From: Theristus sp. LFF4_11
Lineage: Eukaryota; Nematoda; Chromadorea; Monhysterida; Xyalidae
DNA: 64,000 nt
NCBI GenBank assembly: GCA_030248135.1
Contig: JASANC010002180.1
Location: 62,001-126,000 of the forward strand
Reading direction: 5' to 3'
Shown here: positions 1 through 13,179 of the stretch, piece by piece
Layout: each line of letters begins with the position of its first letter
Position numbering within the stretch: the stretch's first letter is position 1
Made by a program: the position numbers and the translations under genes
The notes under the pieces: generated by a model
Told to the model about the DNA's origin: nothing
The model's input: only the letters and a program-made list of their open reading frames with translations
Database searches by the model: none

Positions 1-412
1 TAACGTATGCAGACACGCAATGTCTACATGACATGACATTAGTTAACCTCAGGAGTTTAATGAAGCGCAACAAGCCATTGCTTCTTCTAAATGCGCACAA
101 AACTGATTGATCTTTTCTAACGACTAAATTTTAAATAATGATAAAGACGCTGTTAACATGAATTTATAGTCCAGAGAAAAGAAACGCACGAGGAAGATGC
201 ACAATCGTACAGCTTTTGTTTCTATAAATCTTCTTTTTGAAAACACAAAAATTTCGTAAACCTTCGTCTTTCACCAATAATCCCGTAGATGTTAGCTCCT
301 GTGAGTGTACACGTGAAGCCTTCGAAGCCGGCAGAGGACTACATGTAGTCGTTGCAGGAGTGTACAGAGAGATAACTTACAATCGAAGGCACATACATAA
401 CTGTCTTCCGTA

Positions 413-440
413 TGCATGTACATGTACATGTACATGTATG
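413..440. repeat. GTACAT microsatellite
   Basis: About four tandem self-complementary GTACAT units. Shorter ATGTACATG tracts recur nearby, for example around 1070-1090 and 4950-4970. Confidence 0.8.
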
Positions 441-3400
441 TAGGTTCATATGTACGGTGGTCACGGTGTGTACGGGAAATTGAATCAGTTTTAGGTTCAT
501 CAACAACACACAACGGTAAGCAGAGAGAGCGAGAGCGGCACGAGCAGCATTCAGAGGAGACTTGCGCGCACAGGAAAGCCGTTGCTGCTGCTGCTCTTCT
601 CTGCTTCTCTTCTGCTGACCAAGCGCGCGACAACCGTGTGTGTGCGCCTTAAGTCACAAACGGCGCACACACACAGGCGCACACACCTAATCCTGCGCAT
701 ACCTCGCTGGAATACCTATACATACATTTGCCGTGTGCGTCGCTGTGTGTGTGTATGCGCTTTAATTGAAGCTACACAGCCTCTGCCGTTGTGCACTTTT
801 GCACATTTTTGCGCCGAGCGAAGAGACACGAGACACATCGCTTATGATGCTCGACTGTTCTGCATGTGTCTGTGTACTTACGTATACATGAGCTCACCTC
901 TGTTTAAGCAGTTTTCAAAAGCATCCAAAGTACAGTTCTGCTGCGGTACACATATACAATATGTGCACCTTTCTACCACACAGACGCGCACAATCAATAC
1001 CTGGCTTGGAGTCACACGTGCACCTTACAACACGTGAATCGACGGTACATACATGCGCTGTTGGAACGCATGTACATGCACATGTACATGACAGACACGG
1101 CAATGGTTAAGATTGGCCTAGCGCAGCTAGATAGTACCTATGGCTGTGTAGTAGTTACGTGCCTCCGTAGATGCAACAGGCGCTTGCAGAGGGATGCATA
1201 CACTGCCGTGTGACTACTGTGTACATACATACATCTGAGGCGACTGCTAAATGAACTGTACCTGAGCCACGTACACACACGCACTGATGGCATGTGCGAG
1301 TCGTGTTGGCGCATATATACGACAACAGTAGCGCTAGCATGTGTACATAAAGCATTTTCTTTGCATTTTCATGCCTGTCACTATCTGCCAGCGAACACAC
1401 AAAACTGCATGATACATAGAAAAGTCAATGTGTGTATGTGCACATTCATTTGCATACATATATTTAAATGCAGAATGTTACCGGTGCTGAAGGTGTATTG
1501 CCGAACATACTGGCAAAACACGAGGCGATGTTGCCATTTACGCGTTTGTTCCCTTTTTATAGTTACCGTAATCACGGTATTTTCGCAATTCAAGTTAAAA
1601 CTACATTTAATTGATTGAAAGCCGATTTGCCAACCACACAGTGCACACCGCGGAATTGAGAGAGAAAGCCAGAATATAGCGCAGACACAGTTTTCTGTGG
1701 ACCACATGTATACATGTACGTATGGATATACGTGCGCATATAATTTAAGAGTATAGTTTATGATAAAATAAAGATTGAAAAGACCGCTATACGTTTTTTT
1801 ACTTCAACTCAATCAAAATCTCATATGCACCGCTTCATATTGTCAAACTTCAAAGACCATGCACACCGAACAAAGTCACCGTGGAAGATACATGCAGAGG
1901 TGACAAAGACATTTATAAACCATCTCTGTAGACCATCTGCCTTTGTGGCTTTGTGCACGAATCGGCAAGATAATTTGCATATTTTCGCGCCGATTATGTA
2001 TACCATATATAAAATATTGAAATTATCCGTGACCGTGAAGACGTCACATGGTCGTACGGTTTCACGTGGATAAATAGACATTGTTGTTGTTAAATAATGC
2101 TTTCGTTGTTGGTTTATTATCTCGGGAGATGGGCTACCGCTGCACCACCACCAGCCTCCATTGGAGGTCTCCTACCACCGCGACGGTGTGCGTGGGTACA
2201 CTAATTTTTCAAACTGATAACGCTTCAAAAAGGCGATGCCGCAACCAAACACACCCGTCGACGGAAATTTTCCGGAAAATGACGAATAACGGATTTAGTC
2301 GAATCATCCAATATCTACCGTAACTGTACACGTTGGGTTTCGCCACGATGTTCGTTTACTATCAAGTTGAAGAGATGGTGTGGTGTGAGTGATCATCGTG
2401 TTTGATGAAACTGAAGGATTGCGAGACGAATTTGACGCGATTTAATCCCTTTTGAATATTTTTTTAAATTTTACCACAGCCGTAATACTGTTATAGGTTT
2501 TATATACCATGTACTTGAAGAAACGTACACCAAAAGGACGAGATTTTTTGTTAAACAGTAGACATATGACCGTTAATATGTATTTTTAGTTTATGGTTGA
2601 TGTAAACGAATGAGCGTTAAGCACAGATGAACATACATTACTTTCATGGGTTTATGCACGAACATTTGAAGCAGCTTGCGCACATGTATACATGTAAAAA
2701 CGCCACTATGTACATTGTATGTGCAATCATGGAACAACAGTGAATTTATGAGTCGCACACGAAGCGCTATGTACCTGACACCATCAAGTTTCAAGAGATA
2801 CATAAAGCATACCAAGGAAGATGCTTATACTGCCACATGTATGTATGCCATTCCTCTTTGCCGTTTACCCATTGGGGACACATTGTGCATCGTATAGCGC
2901 TCGGTAGCAGGTAGATTTATTGCCCACCGTTTTCTTGGCAGCCATGATTGCGGGCATTTGAGACTAGACGTTCATGCATGTACGTACAATGTATATTGTT
3001 ATATTCTTTCCTTGGTATATACCCTAATGTCAAGTAACCTCTCTTTTGGATGTGCAAGAGGATGACCAAACATCTTCTTTCAAGTTGTACAGGCATTACT
3101 GACTACGGATGCATGTAGGTTTTCTGAATTCCGTTAAGGGAAATCACACTTCGCGGTTACACTCGTTAAGCTGAAGTTAAGCCGGGAAGAGCCCCATGAA
3201 TGCAAGCTTCAGATGTGAAAAAAATGAATGTAACTAAGCTTGAATTTTTTTCGCTGTTCACATAACTGGAAGAAGAGATTCACTGTAACACAATTACAAT
3301 ATGGATGGTTTAATGACAAAAGTGATTTTGTCTCTCTAGTTCGGACCAACTCTTTCCGTTCAAGCTGAAAATTTTAAAACTGGCACGATGGCACAGCTAA

Positions 3401-6400
3401 ATAACAAAGAAAGAGCCAACGTCGTAAATGTTGCAATAACGTGACACACACACGCCAAACGCTGTGGAAACATATAATTTTTTCGTCCTCTCTCTACCAT
3501 TATTTAAGCACCAGCAAGACTCGGCTTGTACCTGAGGTTGTAAAATAAACGTCAGAGAAAGCAAATGGACACCAGACAGAAAAAGCAAGGTATGACGCCA
3601 AAACAAAGACGCTTTGTGACACCCTGAGGATTTTCAAGATGAAGAGGTAACGCATTTTATGACACTACTGGAGTCGTGTTGGCCAAGCGGACGCCATGAC
3701 TGCGCATGTGTGCATGCACTGTATACTGTAGTATAATGTAGCTTCTATATATTGGATATTACATTTAGTTAGTTATTGTAATTAAAAGATATCGCTCCAC
3801 ATCGTGTACAGAATTGTATGTACACCTTTAGCATAAATGCTAACAACCGCATGCCTTCGAATTTCAGGCGAACAGATGTGCCTGCACCATAAATTAGATT
3901 TGTATTTCTGCGATACCGGATTACAAACACGCGCGCGCGCGAGCAAAATATAATAATAAATAACGATTAATAACAATTTTGCTGTATAATCGGATCTTTT
4001 CCGCGAAAAGGGACGATACCGTGACTCGCTGGATTTAAAGTCGAAAAGAGATAAAGGGTGTTAAGGTGATCAGTCAAATCTCAAGTCTGCTCATTATACC
4101 GGTCATATATTTTCGGTCAATGAGTTTTAAAACCATGTCCAACGGTACTTAACAAAGTGCAACGTGTTAAAAACACGGCAATATCCGATACTAAATTTAC
4201 TACCAATACCTTTACAATATACTACCCTCGATAAGTGAAACGGAAATGAACAGTAATTATCATGATCCGTGAAAAAGCGATTCTGTGTGTGTGTGTGATA
4301 AAAAATGCTTGTGGGTCATGGTGCGCGATTTGCACTTGAGTGTTAAAACGGAGGTACATGTTGAAAAGCGAACAGACGGTAAGAGATGGCTTAAGAGAAA
4401 AGAGAGACGAGAAAATGAAAACGTTGTTTGTTGACCACAAAGACAGTGCTACGACTGGGGTGGCAGACGGTCGCGTTGCGAAACATCACACACCGACCAT
4501 GATGATCGTTTTTGCGCTTGACTAACCCGCAAATGCGATTAATATGCATCTTTAAACCGTGTGGCGGTAGACACGCAGCAGGTATACTGTACCTATATAT
4601 TAAGCACATGATGAAGAAGGACACGAAAACAGAAAAAAGTGGTGGACAGATGGACACACACGACAAACGGCTGTGTGTGCAGGTGTGAGTGTCTGATATG
4701 CCCACTGGTAGCGCTTATTCGCAATCAAGGTTCTTAAGCGTGACAAAATGATAATCGCCCAGATTTCGATGCATGGTGAATCACCAACATCAGATGATAC
4801 AAAAGAAAAACAGGTCTTGTCGGGCAAGAAAGAGACTGTTCTCATTTATTCGAACCAACCGACTGAATTTCGGACAATAAATAAACCGCAGAAACAAACA
4901 GGTTGCTTTTTGCTACATAGGTTTTCAAAAAAAAATTACTGACCGCCATGACATGTACATACATGTATATTTCATCATCTTTCGCACAAATCTTTGAAAA
5001 CAAGATGGCACACACACACACGTTTAGTGTGAAAAGAAGCTCAGCTTGACGCCTCCTTCGCAGAGGAGCTTTGTTCGAACATCGAAACAAGGCCACTGGG
5101 CAAACAGAAGGGACAAAAGACTTTGGACAGACACACACACGCGCACGCGCAGGTGGCAGTATCAATTGGGGCCATCTAAGGTGATACGAGACACATCTGT
5201 GCTGATAGGTTTTCAAATGTATCTATGCGTCGTTTTCATATGGTCATTAAGGGAGAAGAAGATACTGGCAGGATAGTAGATGTCTGAATAGTGATGATTG
5301 ATTATTGCATATGTGAAAAAGCTTCGGCATCAAATGTACCGTTGGTTTGTGTTTCTATTCGTTTTCAGGGCGTTTTGTTTTAGGTGCATACATGGGGAAC
5401 ACACCGGTAAAATAAATGAAACATGCATTTTAACAGGTTCAGTCCAGTGATACGAATCGGACAACGGGGACGTGAAAGCTGTCTAATAGCCGTGCGTGTT
5501 AGCCTTAAGCATATTAAAGAGGTGATACTATGGGTCATGGTACGTGTTGGATGGTCACTTTTTCCAGAAAGATGGATGGTTTTAGTGTTCGACTCCATGC
5601 ATAATAATGATTACACATACAATTGTACATGTGTGAAGGCGTTGTTTACGGCAGTACCATTTGTCGATGTCTGGACGCGCACCGGTATTCAATGAAAAAT
5701 TGTTGTTGTTGATATGTACGTGCGTGTTTGTTGCAAAAGTGAAAATGAATTAATGCGAGGTAAAAGGGTGGAGTCATGATAAAGAAAGATGAATGACTGA
5801 CACATTGGTGGAGAGGTGAACGCTTGGTTTGGTAAAATATGGGACTGAAAACAAAAACAAACACCTGTTGTAAAATACTGTTGAGCTGTGGATGGAGCTT
5901 GCTCGCGAGCTATGAGTGAAGCATTATTTATAGCAGGTGGGCCTGTAATTAAAAATATAAATTTTTAAATCTACTTCACAGTGACAAAAAGCGCGATGAA
6001 AACAAAGCTCTGTTCAATGATCAAGAGTAATCTAACGGGGAAAATTAAAAAGTTTAAACGCATAACTACCGACATGCTGCTGCTATTGACATCGAATGTT
6101 TATGCAACAGGTCGCGAAGTCATGCGTGTATAAAACGAACGACAAAAAACTTTCCCAACCATCCATCCATCAGCACCAATTTATTGTTTATTCGCCCCAG
6201 TTGCCCGTGAACATGCATGGGCTACAACAATAAATGTGAGCTTTTTGATTGTATCTATTATTTTGTCGTCATGCTATCGCAAGCCGACGGTGTAGTGGAA
6301 AAAACCGACAAACACGGTAAAAATACGAACCGGATGATGAAACTAACATTCATAGAAACGCCGTAGAGAAGATAAAAATTTACCTAGCTAGCGCGGGCGC

Positions 6401-8855
6401 CAACCTGGCGAAAAAGCGTTTTTTTCGGAGAATTTCGAGATAAGAGCTACAGAACATTATGAGATGATGTGCGCTTGGTTGTGCATTTTTTTTTATTTCA
6501 GGATAATGTTTTTGAATGCGAGCTATAATATTCAACCTGTACACTTTTTTGGTTTTTGCAAAGTCATAACATTTTCATCAAAAAAAAAACAAGAACGCCG
6601 GAATCTATGTATTTTTCTCACCGGCAACTATCACGAACACACGTGATCCGTGTTCATGTGCATTGTTTTTTTGCGTCTGAATCGCACGTTTAAAGTGATC
6701 TGACCTATTTTCAAAATGAAAAGCAATATTTGTTGAAACTGGAACTAGCAATGGAGTAAATAAAGTTCATGTCACTTTAAAAAAGTTTGATCAACATATG
6801 AGAGCAACATTGTTGAGCTGACTGGAGGGTCGAATTGGGAAACATGAGAAAGTCGTCTTGATTCAAACATTTTTTGTTTGAAAATATACCGGCAAAATAA
6901 TTGAGCGAATCAGAATCGAAAACCGGAAACGACGTCTGCACAAATTGCACACGCTGAACCAAAAACAAGTAAGATTGGCATATCTTCATTTTCAACTCTG
7001 ACAACCGTGTGTCTCGTGCGCCAATATTCGCTTCATATAGATTTGAATCGTTTCTTTTTGACCCGTGCGTCCTGGGAGACACGTACCGATGCATTTATCA
7101 CAGATACAGAGAAGTAGAGAAAGCAAGACAGACAAAAATGTCGAGGCGAGAAGGCAAAAGTACGTACAGATACAATTTAGTCACAGGGCAAACAAACACA
7201 CCGAGTATATACACGGAGAGAAACGGAGAAAATTGAAATCACGGTTTCGTGCGTCGCACATGACGGTAGTCTTTTGGGGCCGACCGGTGGATGCAGTCAA
7301 GAATTCATGAGCTTAAGAGGTATGTATATGAAAATGGGAGCGGTTGCGGGCTGGTTAAACGTCTCCTCTGCTGTCAGTCACCGCTACCGGTGTCACGTGC
7401 GATCACTATTCGGGGAGCAGCGGAAACGAAAATTGGAGGTCTCATACACTTGCATATCTGTGTATCGCCGGTTTGTTTTTGCGCGAATTCAATTTTGCCG
7501 TCCACGACCAGACCGGTCGCTGCAAATATACAGTATGTATAGACCAACCTGTCATACGTCACTAACACACACGAGATACACACGGACACGGTTGTATTGT
7601 CGTGGTATTTTGATGGTATGGCTCAAAATGGAATGCTGGTTTCGATTTTTTTGGCGTTGCTATTGAACTGTCGAAATTTCGAGGGAGAGCAACCGAAAGA
7701 CTGACAATTTTTGGATTTGCAAAACCTCAGCGCCAGTGTTCACAGGACACAGTTGTTTTGGCTGAAGCTTTAAAAGACTGATAGGTAAATGGTGTCCTGT
7801 TATGATGCCAAAGACGTGCTGTTGAGATTTCCATTAGAAACCTTATAGATCTACAACAGTGTGCGCGCAGCTATTGTAACAACAGTTTTTTTCTAATTGA
7901 ATTTTTGATATTATCATTGAAAACTAAAAAGTCACAAGCCAATCCACTGAGGGTCTACACAACACCACCGTTGTTACGTTACAAAGCAATTTTTCAATCA
8001 AAACCGAACACTCCGAAGGTGATATACGATACGTGCACGCAGAAAAACTTCATTTAAAAACCGATTTACAGAAAAAAAGCAATTTCAAAACGCAGCACGA
8101 CAGCACACGACGAACATGCGACAACGCAGGTGTGAGGGCTGTTGGGAAGAGAGCGAGCCAAAATGGAAGTTTTGAACACGTTCATTCAAACGTTCAAACA
8201 TGATGTGCACGTTGATTGGCTGCACCACAGTGGTATACGACCAATCATTGTGCGCGCATATACAGTGCGAGCTAAAACTGCGGCCCTGAAGGTCTCGTTT
8301 CTGATGTGTTGAAACAATTTTATTTCGTGTGATCTTGAGAATTGATTTGCGACCTGTGACAAGAATTTATGAGTCGAACTAAGGCCAACTTTCAGACTAC
8401 CATCAAAGGGACAGCAAAATTTTGTATTGAAGCATATCCGTTGTTCTCACAATTGGACATTCTTTAATTTTGGAGGCAAAACGATGAACGTCAAAATGTA
8501 CGCATTTTTGTGCCCATTATTATTCGATTGAAAGACGATAAAGATGTGTCCATGTTTTCAAAAATGTATTTTTCGGCGTTTCGTGCTGTGGTGATGATAT
8601 GTTTATTCATTCGAATTTTCAAACAGGTAAGATGGTTTGCAAATTCGCAATCAACAAACGAAAACGTCATATCAGATGGTCACAATTTTCTCATTATTCG
8701 CACATGTTGCATGTTGATAGTAACGACCTTGGTTGCAGCTTGGCTAAGCGGCTTTTTTTGGACAGAAGGTGTGAAATCATCACATCATTCTAATGTCTCT
8801 TGCATATAATCGACTGGCAGAGCTTTGAATGCCGTCGAATTACGGTATCTACCGT

Positions 8856-9025
8856 ATTAGGTCTTGACACGATCTTGATTCACGCGTACGTTGAATTCAA
8901 CTTGCAAAAGAACCATTTTTGTGACATAACACAGTTTTGGTTTTTTAGATCTTTTGCTCACTTTCCTTGACGGTCATGCACAAAAGTTCGAAGCACAAGA
9001 TGTTTTGATCGTATCAAGACCTAAT
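8856..9025. repeat. spaced inverted repeat (possible MITE)
   Basis: A 19-base arm at 8856-8874 (ATTAGGTCTTGACACGATC) is repeated inverted at 9007-9025 with one mismatch, about 130 bases apart. This would fit a small non-autonomous element, but no second copy was seen in the window. Confidence 0.45.
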
Positions 9026-9850
9026 TCCTTGTTACCCCGATATGCTTTGGCATATTACACTGAATGTCCCACCCACTGTGCGCCATAGGGCATGGGAAAT
9101 ATGACAAATGTGTTTTCAAAATACCACGGGATATCGTCGTCATTATGCGTTTTGTTTGGCTTCATCAAAATCAACTTCAATATTCGGTGATGACATATAA
9201 ATGCTCGTCTGAGGAATCATCATTTCATCGATTTTTCTACAACAATAATCGTTTCACAATTTAATTCAGACTGACCAATTGAAATGTTTAGGGTTAGGTT
9301 TAGCTAGAAGCTGAAGCTGGGGAAGCTGATTGGGGTGATGTCAAAAACGCTTTGCTTCTCCGCTAGCAAGGTTGCGCACACCGGGTTATTTTTGAAATAT
9401 GCTAATCAACCAGACCATCTGTGCCGCTTTTATTGCGCGCAGCTTACGAACGGTCTTCTTTCACATATTAATCGGTTGATTTTACACCTCGTTTCTTGGG
9501 CGAGAGAACCGAAGTGTAAAAACGTGCGAGATAAATTGCATTTTCGAATTTTGTTCATTTGAATCATTCATATGGATCTTTTTGGTCGCTTACGTTTTCG
9601 AAAATATCGTGCACATTTATTATGACTGAGACACGAACGCACGAAGCTTCTACCCGTTCGGATTATTTTCTGAATGACTGATGAGACGTCTGACTATCGT
9701 TCGACAAATTTATAAAATATATTCAAAATTGGCAGTGAATAAAATTATTGCGATCTTCATCAAATTTTCGCTGTTGTTGGGATTTTAATCGTATAAATCC
9801 AGGTGTTTCTTAGAATGCTCAAAGTCCATTGACACATCAAAATCAAAGTT

Positions 9851-9856
9851 TTTATT
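9851..9856 (-). terminator. candidate poly(A) signal of the 10147-11829 gene
   Basis: AATAAA on the minus strand about 290 bases beyond the stop codon of the small TM-protein gene. Confidence 0.35.
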
Positions 9857-10146
9857 TCACATTTCAATAAAGTTTCATTTTTTGGAACGAGTTCAATAAC
9901 TGAAGATACTTTAAAAATGTTAATACTTTAATACGGTCAGTTTGCACATTAAGAAAATTGGAGCGATAGCATTGAAAAAAAACAAATAGAAAACCAGTGA
10001 AATGATGATTAAAATGTCTGAAACACCGAAAAAAGTCGTGATTTAAAAAAAATAAAAGTATAAGGACATAATTTCGAAGAAAACCGTGCAATGGTGCTGA
10101 TCCGTTCCGAAAAGTTTTCCTTTTCTGGCATATTTTCAAACTCGAT

Positions 10147-11829
10147 TCAAAGGAATTCACTCCTCATGCGAATGTCGTCGTCAATGTGCGCATACGCCGG
10201 CACGTCCTCTGGTTTGCCGAGCTTGCCGAAGATTGGATCATCCACACGATTCTGCTTAATGATGTCCGGGTGAAGAACACTGCAAGAAAACAGTTGTTTT
10301 TTACTGTAAGTGGTTTGAAGTTTTGCAGTTTCTACATACATTTTTTGTAGCACCGCTCTGACACCTGAACAGTACGATATTTACCATACACTGGGTCTCG
10401 ACGCGATTTCACGCCGCCTCATTTACTGATAGTGAGGTAAATTGGAAGTTATGGAAATTGACGGATTTTTTGCATATAATTCTATCCAAATACAATCATC
10501 CATTGACAAGCGCGCAGCAAGATAATGTTGAGACCAAAATTTGTGAGCGCAGTTTTCGCTAGTTTCGCAAGCACCGTCTCGCAAGTGCTAGTTTGAACAC
10601 ATGCAAAAATCGTGAGAAAATCAGCGTATTTGTCTGTGTGGTTCATTTGTGACTGTGCAACATCACTATGTCATGACAGAGTGCACAGTTTCCAGAAAAA
10701 AACCGCAAAAAAACTCGTTTTCCCAACGAACGTGTCCGCCTCGAAGCGTTTACGATATCGATCCTTCGGGTCGGTCTTGCAACAGAAGCAGCCGGTCGGG
10801 CCGTCCTCGTCCTGCTCGGCGTCACAGCAATAGTGATCGTTGAAGTAGCAGTACGCAATGAGCCCGACGATCAGTAGAATCGCGATCAGAACGGCCCACA
10901 TCAACACCTGCTCCATGCTGGAATATGTTCAAAGAAAATGTTTGCGTGTCATTCTTTCCAGTTGTATCATCGCCAGTGCTGTGCTGTGCGGGGCTCAGGC
11001 GGTTGTAACGTTCTCCTGGCGATGGCATAGGGTCAGTAGACGTTCGGTAGTCCACACCGATACAGTAACCGGAACTGGTTTCTGAAACCGCAGGTAGAGC
11101 CACAAAAAACATGAAAAATGATTGGAATTGGCAAGAACACTCCAAATCGACGGGATTCCGTCAGGCGAACTGAAACTTGGAGTGGGAGTGGAAGGGACTG
11201 GGGCAAGTTTTGACTTTGTCAGTTCAAAACGGATTGACCCGCACCAACCACCCATCCAAACCCCCGCCCCGCCCCGCCCCGCCCCGTCACCACCCCGACC
11301 CGCCCCCACGAACATCGCGTCGGTCGTGATGGCAGTGCCGCAGCAGGACGGCAGTCCCTCGTTCTCGCAGCATCGCTCCTCCTTCTGACACCAGTAGATG
11401 TTGGGCATGTACGCCGGCTGCTCCGGATCGATGCGGCACATCACCTTCGACGAGGTCGCTTTTGGCGCGGGCGGCGTTGGCGGGGCTGCAGATGTGTTGT
11501 TTCGAGGTTTTTAAGAGAATGGTGTTTCGAGTTTTGTTTGTAAATCTAGTGTTATTGTTGTTGTTCAGGCGAAATCGCGTGAGCTAAAAAAACACATGGC
11601 AACGCCCGACAAAAAAACGTCATTTTTGATCACTGGTTGTTCAAATCCGTTTCAGAGGACAATCGGTGTTTTATTGTTTGACAGTTCACTAAGATTTAGA
11701 AAAAAATCGTCAAATGTCAGTTTAATGCGTGTTTTAGCCGGGAAATGTACAAAAAAGTAACAAGAACTAACCAGCCCAGGCGAGTTGAAAGACGGCCAAG
11801 CCGCAAGAAAGACCGACTAACAACGCCAT
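10147..11829 (-). CDS. Cys-rich single-pass membrane protein, WBP1/VOPP1-like guess
   Basis: Exons: 11772-11829, 11310-11485, about 10740-10917 and 10147-10279. Exon 1 begins at an ATG and encodes a signal peptide (MALLVGLSCGLAVFQLAWA). Exon 2 gives a Pro-rich stretch, then a Cys cluster that includes IYWCQKEERCCENEG and ends PSCCG. Exon 3 gives one transmembrane helix (VLMWAVLIAILLIVGLIAYC) followed by a second Cys cluster on the cytoplasmic side. The last exon gives an acidic tail ending in RMRSEFL. The order signal peptide, Cys knot, TM, Cys-rich tail resembles WBP1/VOPP1-type adaptors, but the match is by pattern only. The exon 2 to exon 3 junction is unresolved: the simplest donor is in phase 0 while exon 3 needs phase 2, so a small exon or a different donor in the G-rich stretch near 11250-11300 may be involved. 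A TTTTTTGCAG acceptor 30-40 bases before the ATG could be a trans-splice site. Confidence 0.6.
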
Positions 11830-12244
11830 ATCAAAAAATAAATGTGTATCAGAAGTTTATCTGCAAAAAACGGTTTTTATCGGTATTTTAAGTTTCAAAT
11901 CAAACTCAAACGGTTTTTTTTCGAGATCATTCGTTTTTGTGACCAAACATTCATCAGGTGCACGTCCAAATACTGCCAACATTGATCCTGAACCACCGCA
12001 TAATATCAATGGGGACATTTCATGATGCCATGACAGAATTGGGTGGTTGCTGGGAAACGCCGCACCAACCACACATCCAAGCAGGATTAATTGCAGACAA
12101 ATATGAAAATCAATATTGGACACGTAGGATAGTCGATAACAAAAAATTCGGCTTCGCTTACTTACTGCAGCGGTTGAATGCGGTCCAGCCAAAAACAACT
12201 CAAAACTTCATGCATGCCCAAACCATAAAATAATATTTTTATTT

Positions 12245-12250
12245 TTTATT
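12245..12250 (-). terminator. candidate poly(A) signal of the cadherin gene
   Basis: Minus-strand AATAAA about 185 bases past the cadherin stop codon; a second copy lies at 12238-12243. Confidence 0.45.
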
Positions 12251-12432
12251 TTAACCCTTTTCGCAAGTGACCGCCAGAAAAAAATATGAATACAACAGAA
12301 TCGTTAAAAGATTAGTTTTTTTTTGAGAAATCACTCGGATTATCCTGTTTCAATTTTTTTTATTTTTTAAATTTGTTTCAATTTCAATTGATTGAGCAAA
12401 TCTGACGCAAATATAATCAGAGTGTTGATTGT

Positions 12433-13179
12433 TTACGTGACAATGTGGCAAGTCAAAGAAACACAACAATGGATTTTATGTGGTAGCACCGTAACGAGTA
12501 ATTCACAGTTGAGAGACAGCAGTTTTCGAGTTCTCGAACGCCAGTCCGTTGCTGAAATGTTTTTTTTAGAAATCATCAAGTCCGAGTCTAAAGACGGTGA
12601 CAATGCCCTAGAAACAAACACACTGGCACACCCGCTTTGACTCTACCACGTGCGCTAGTGCATATCCTGCACTTGTGCCTGTGTGTTTGTCTGACACTGC
12701 GCATCAGTGCCAAAAAAACAACGTGTTAAATAAAGCAGACTCTAGATGGCATGCGAAAAAGGAAATCAGAAAGAAAATCCAAATTGAAAAGTGAAACCAA
12801 CTTTGCCATCATGAACTTTGGCGTCATACTGGACGTGTGGCCGTTAGCGGTCGGAGTTTGGTCTGCAAAAACCGGGATTGCTTAACTAAGTGAATGCAGA
12901 GAAAAAAGAAGAAAATCCAATCCAAATCAACTTACAGATGGTTCGTTCTTGCATGTACCGTTTATATCTGCGGAAAAAGAAGCGAAACAAGGTTATATTC
13001 AAACATTTCTGTTGTTCCAACTAAAGGAGTATCAATCAATCACTTCACTTTTTGACGTAACAGATGTAGCAAATCAATGTCACGAGGATCAGGATGCCCA
13101 ACAGCGCTGCGAACAGCCACCACAAGTGTTCAAGGGGCAGCTCCTGGAAGCCGGCCTTTTCGACCACTTCATAGCAGTC
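12433..13179 (-). other. cadherin exons 38-41: TM helix and cytoplasmic tail
   Basis: Exons: 13049-13179, 12936-12967, 12802-12862 and 12433-12607, phases 0/2/1/2. Exon 38 carries the TM helix (HLWWLFAALLGILILVTLIC) followed by basic residues YVKKYKRY, so the rest is cytoplasmic. The tail is only about 90 residues, with Ser/Asp-rich SPSLDSDL, and no catenin or PDZ-binding signature. The last exon is chosen because it alone fits the phase and is followed by a poly(A) signal. Its acceptor lies directly beside a MITE arm. Confidence 0.7.

Larger units (their letters stand above)
1..10146. other. gene-poor left flank, no supportable gene
   Basis: I find no chain of exons with matching phases in this stretch on either strand. 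Open frames are all short (at most 130 codons at 7274-7666) and rich in Cys, His, Arg and Tyr, as expected from chance translation of CA/TG-rich DNA. A lone plausible start exon with a good donor (ATG at 8551, donor near 8627) leads to no recognisable partner. What is visible is CA/TG-rich simple sequence and one spaced inverted repeat. The stretch could be intergenic, or a long intron or upstream region of a gene lying to the left. Confidence 0.5.

Noticed and set aside
7274..7666. 130-codon ORF in the left flank
   Set aside because: Composition (Cys, Arg, Tyr rich), no domain, no splice partners; fits chance.
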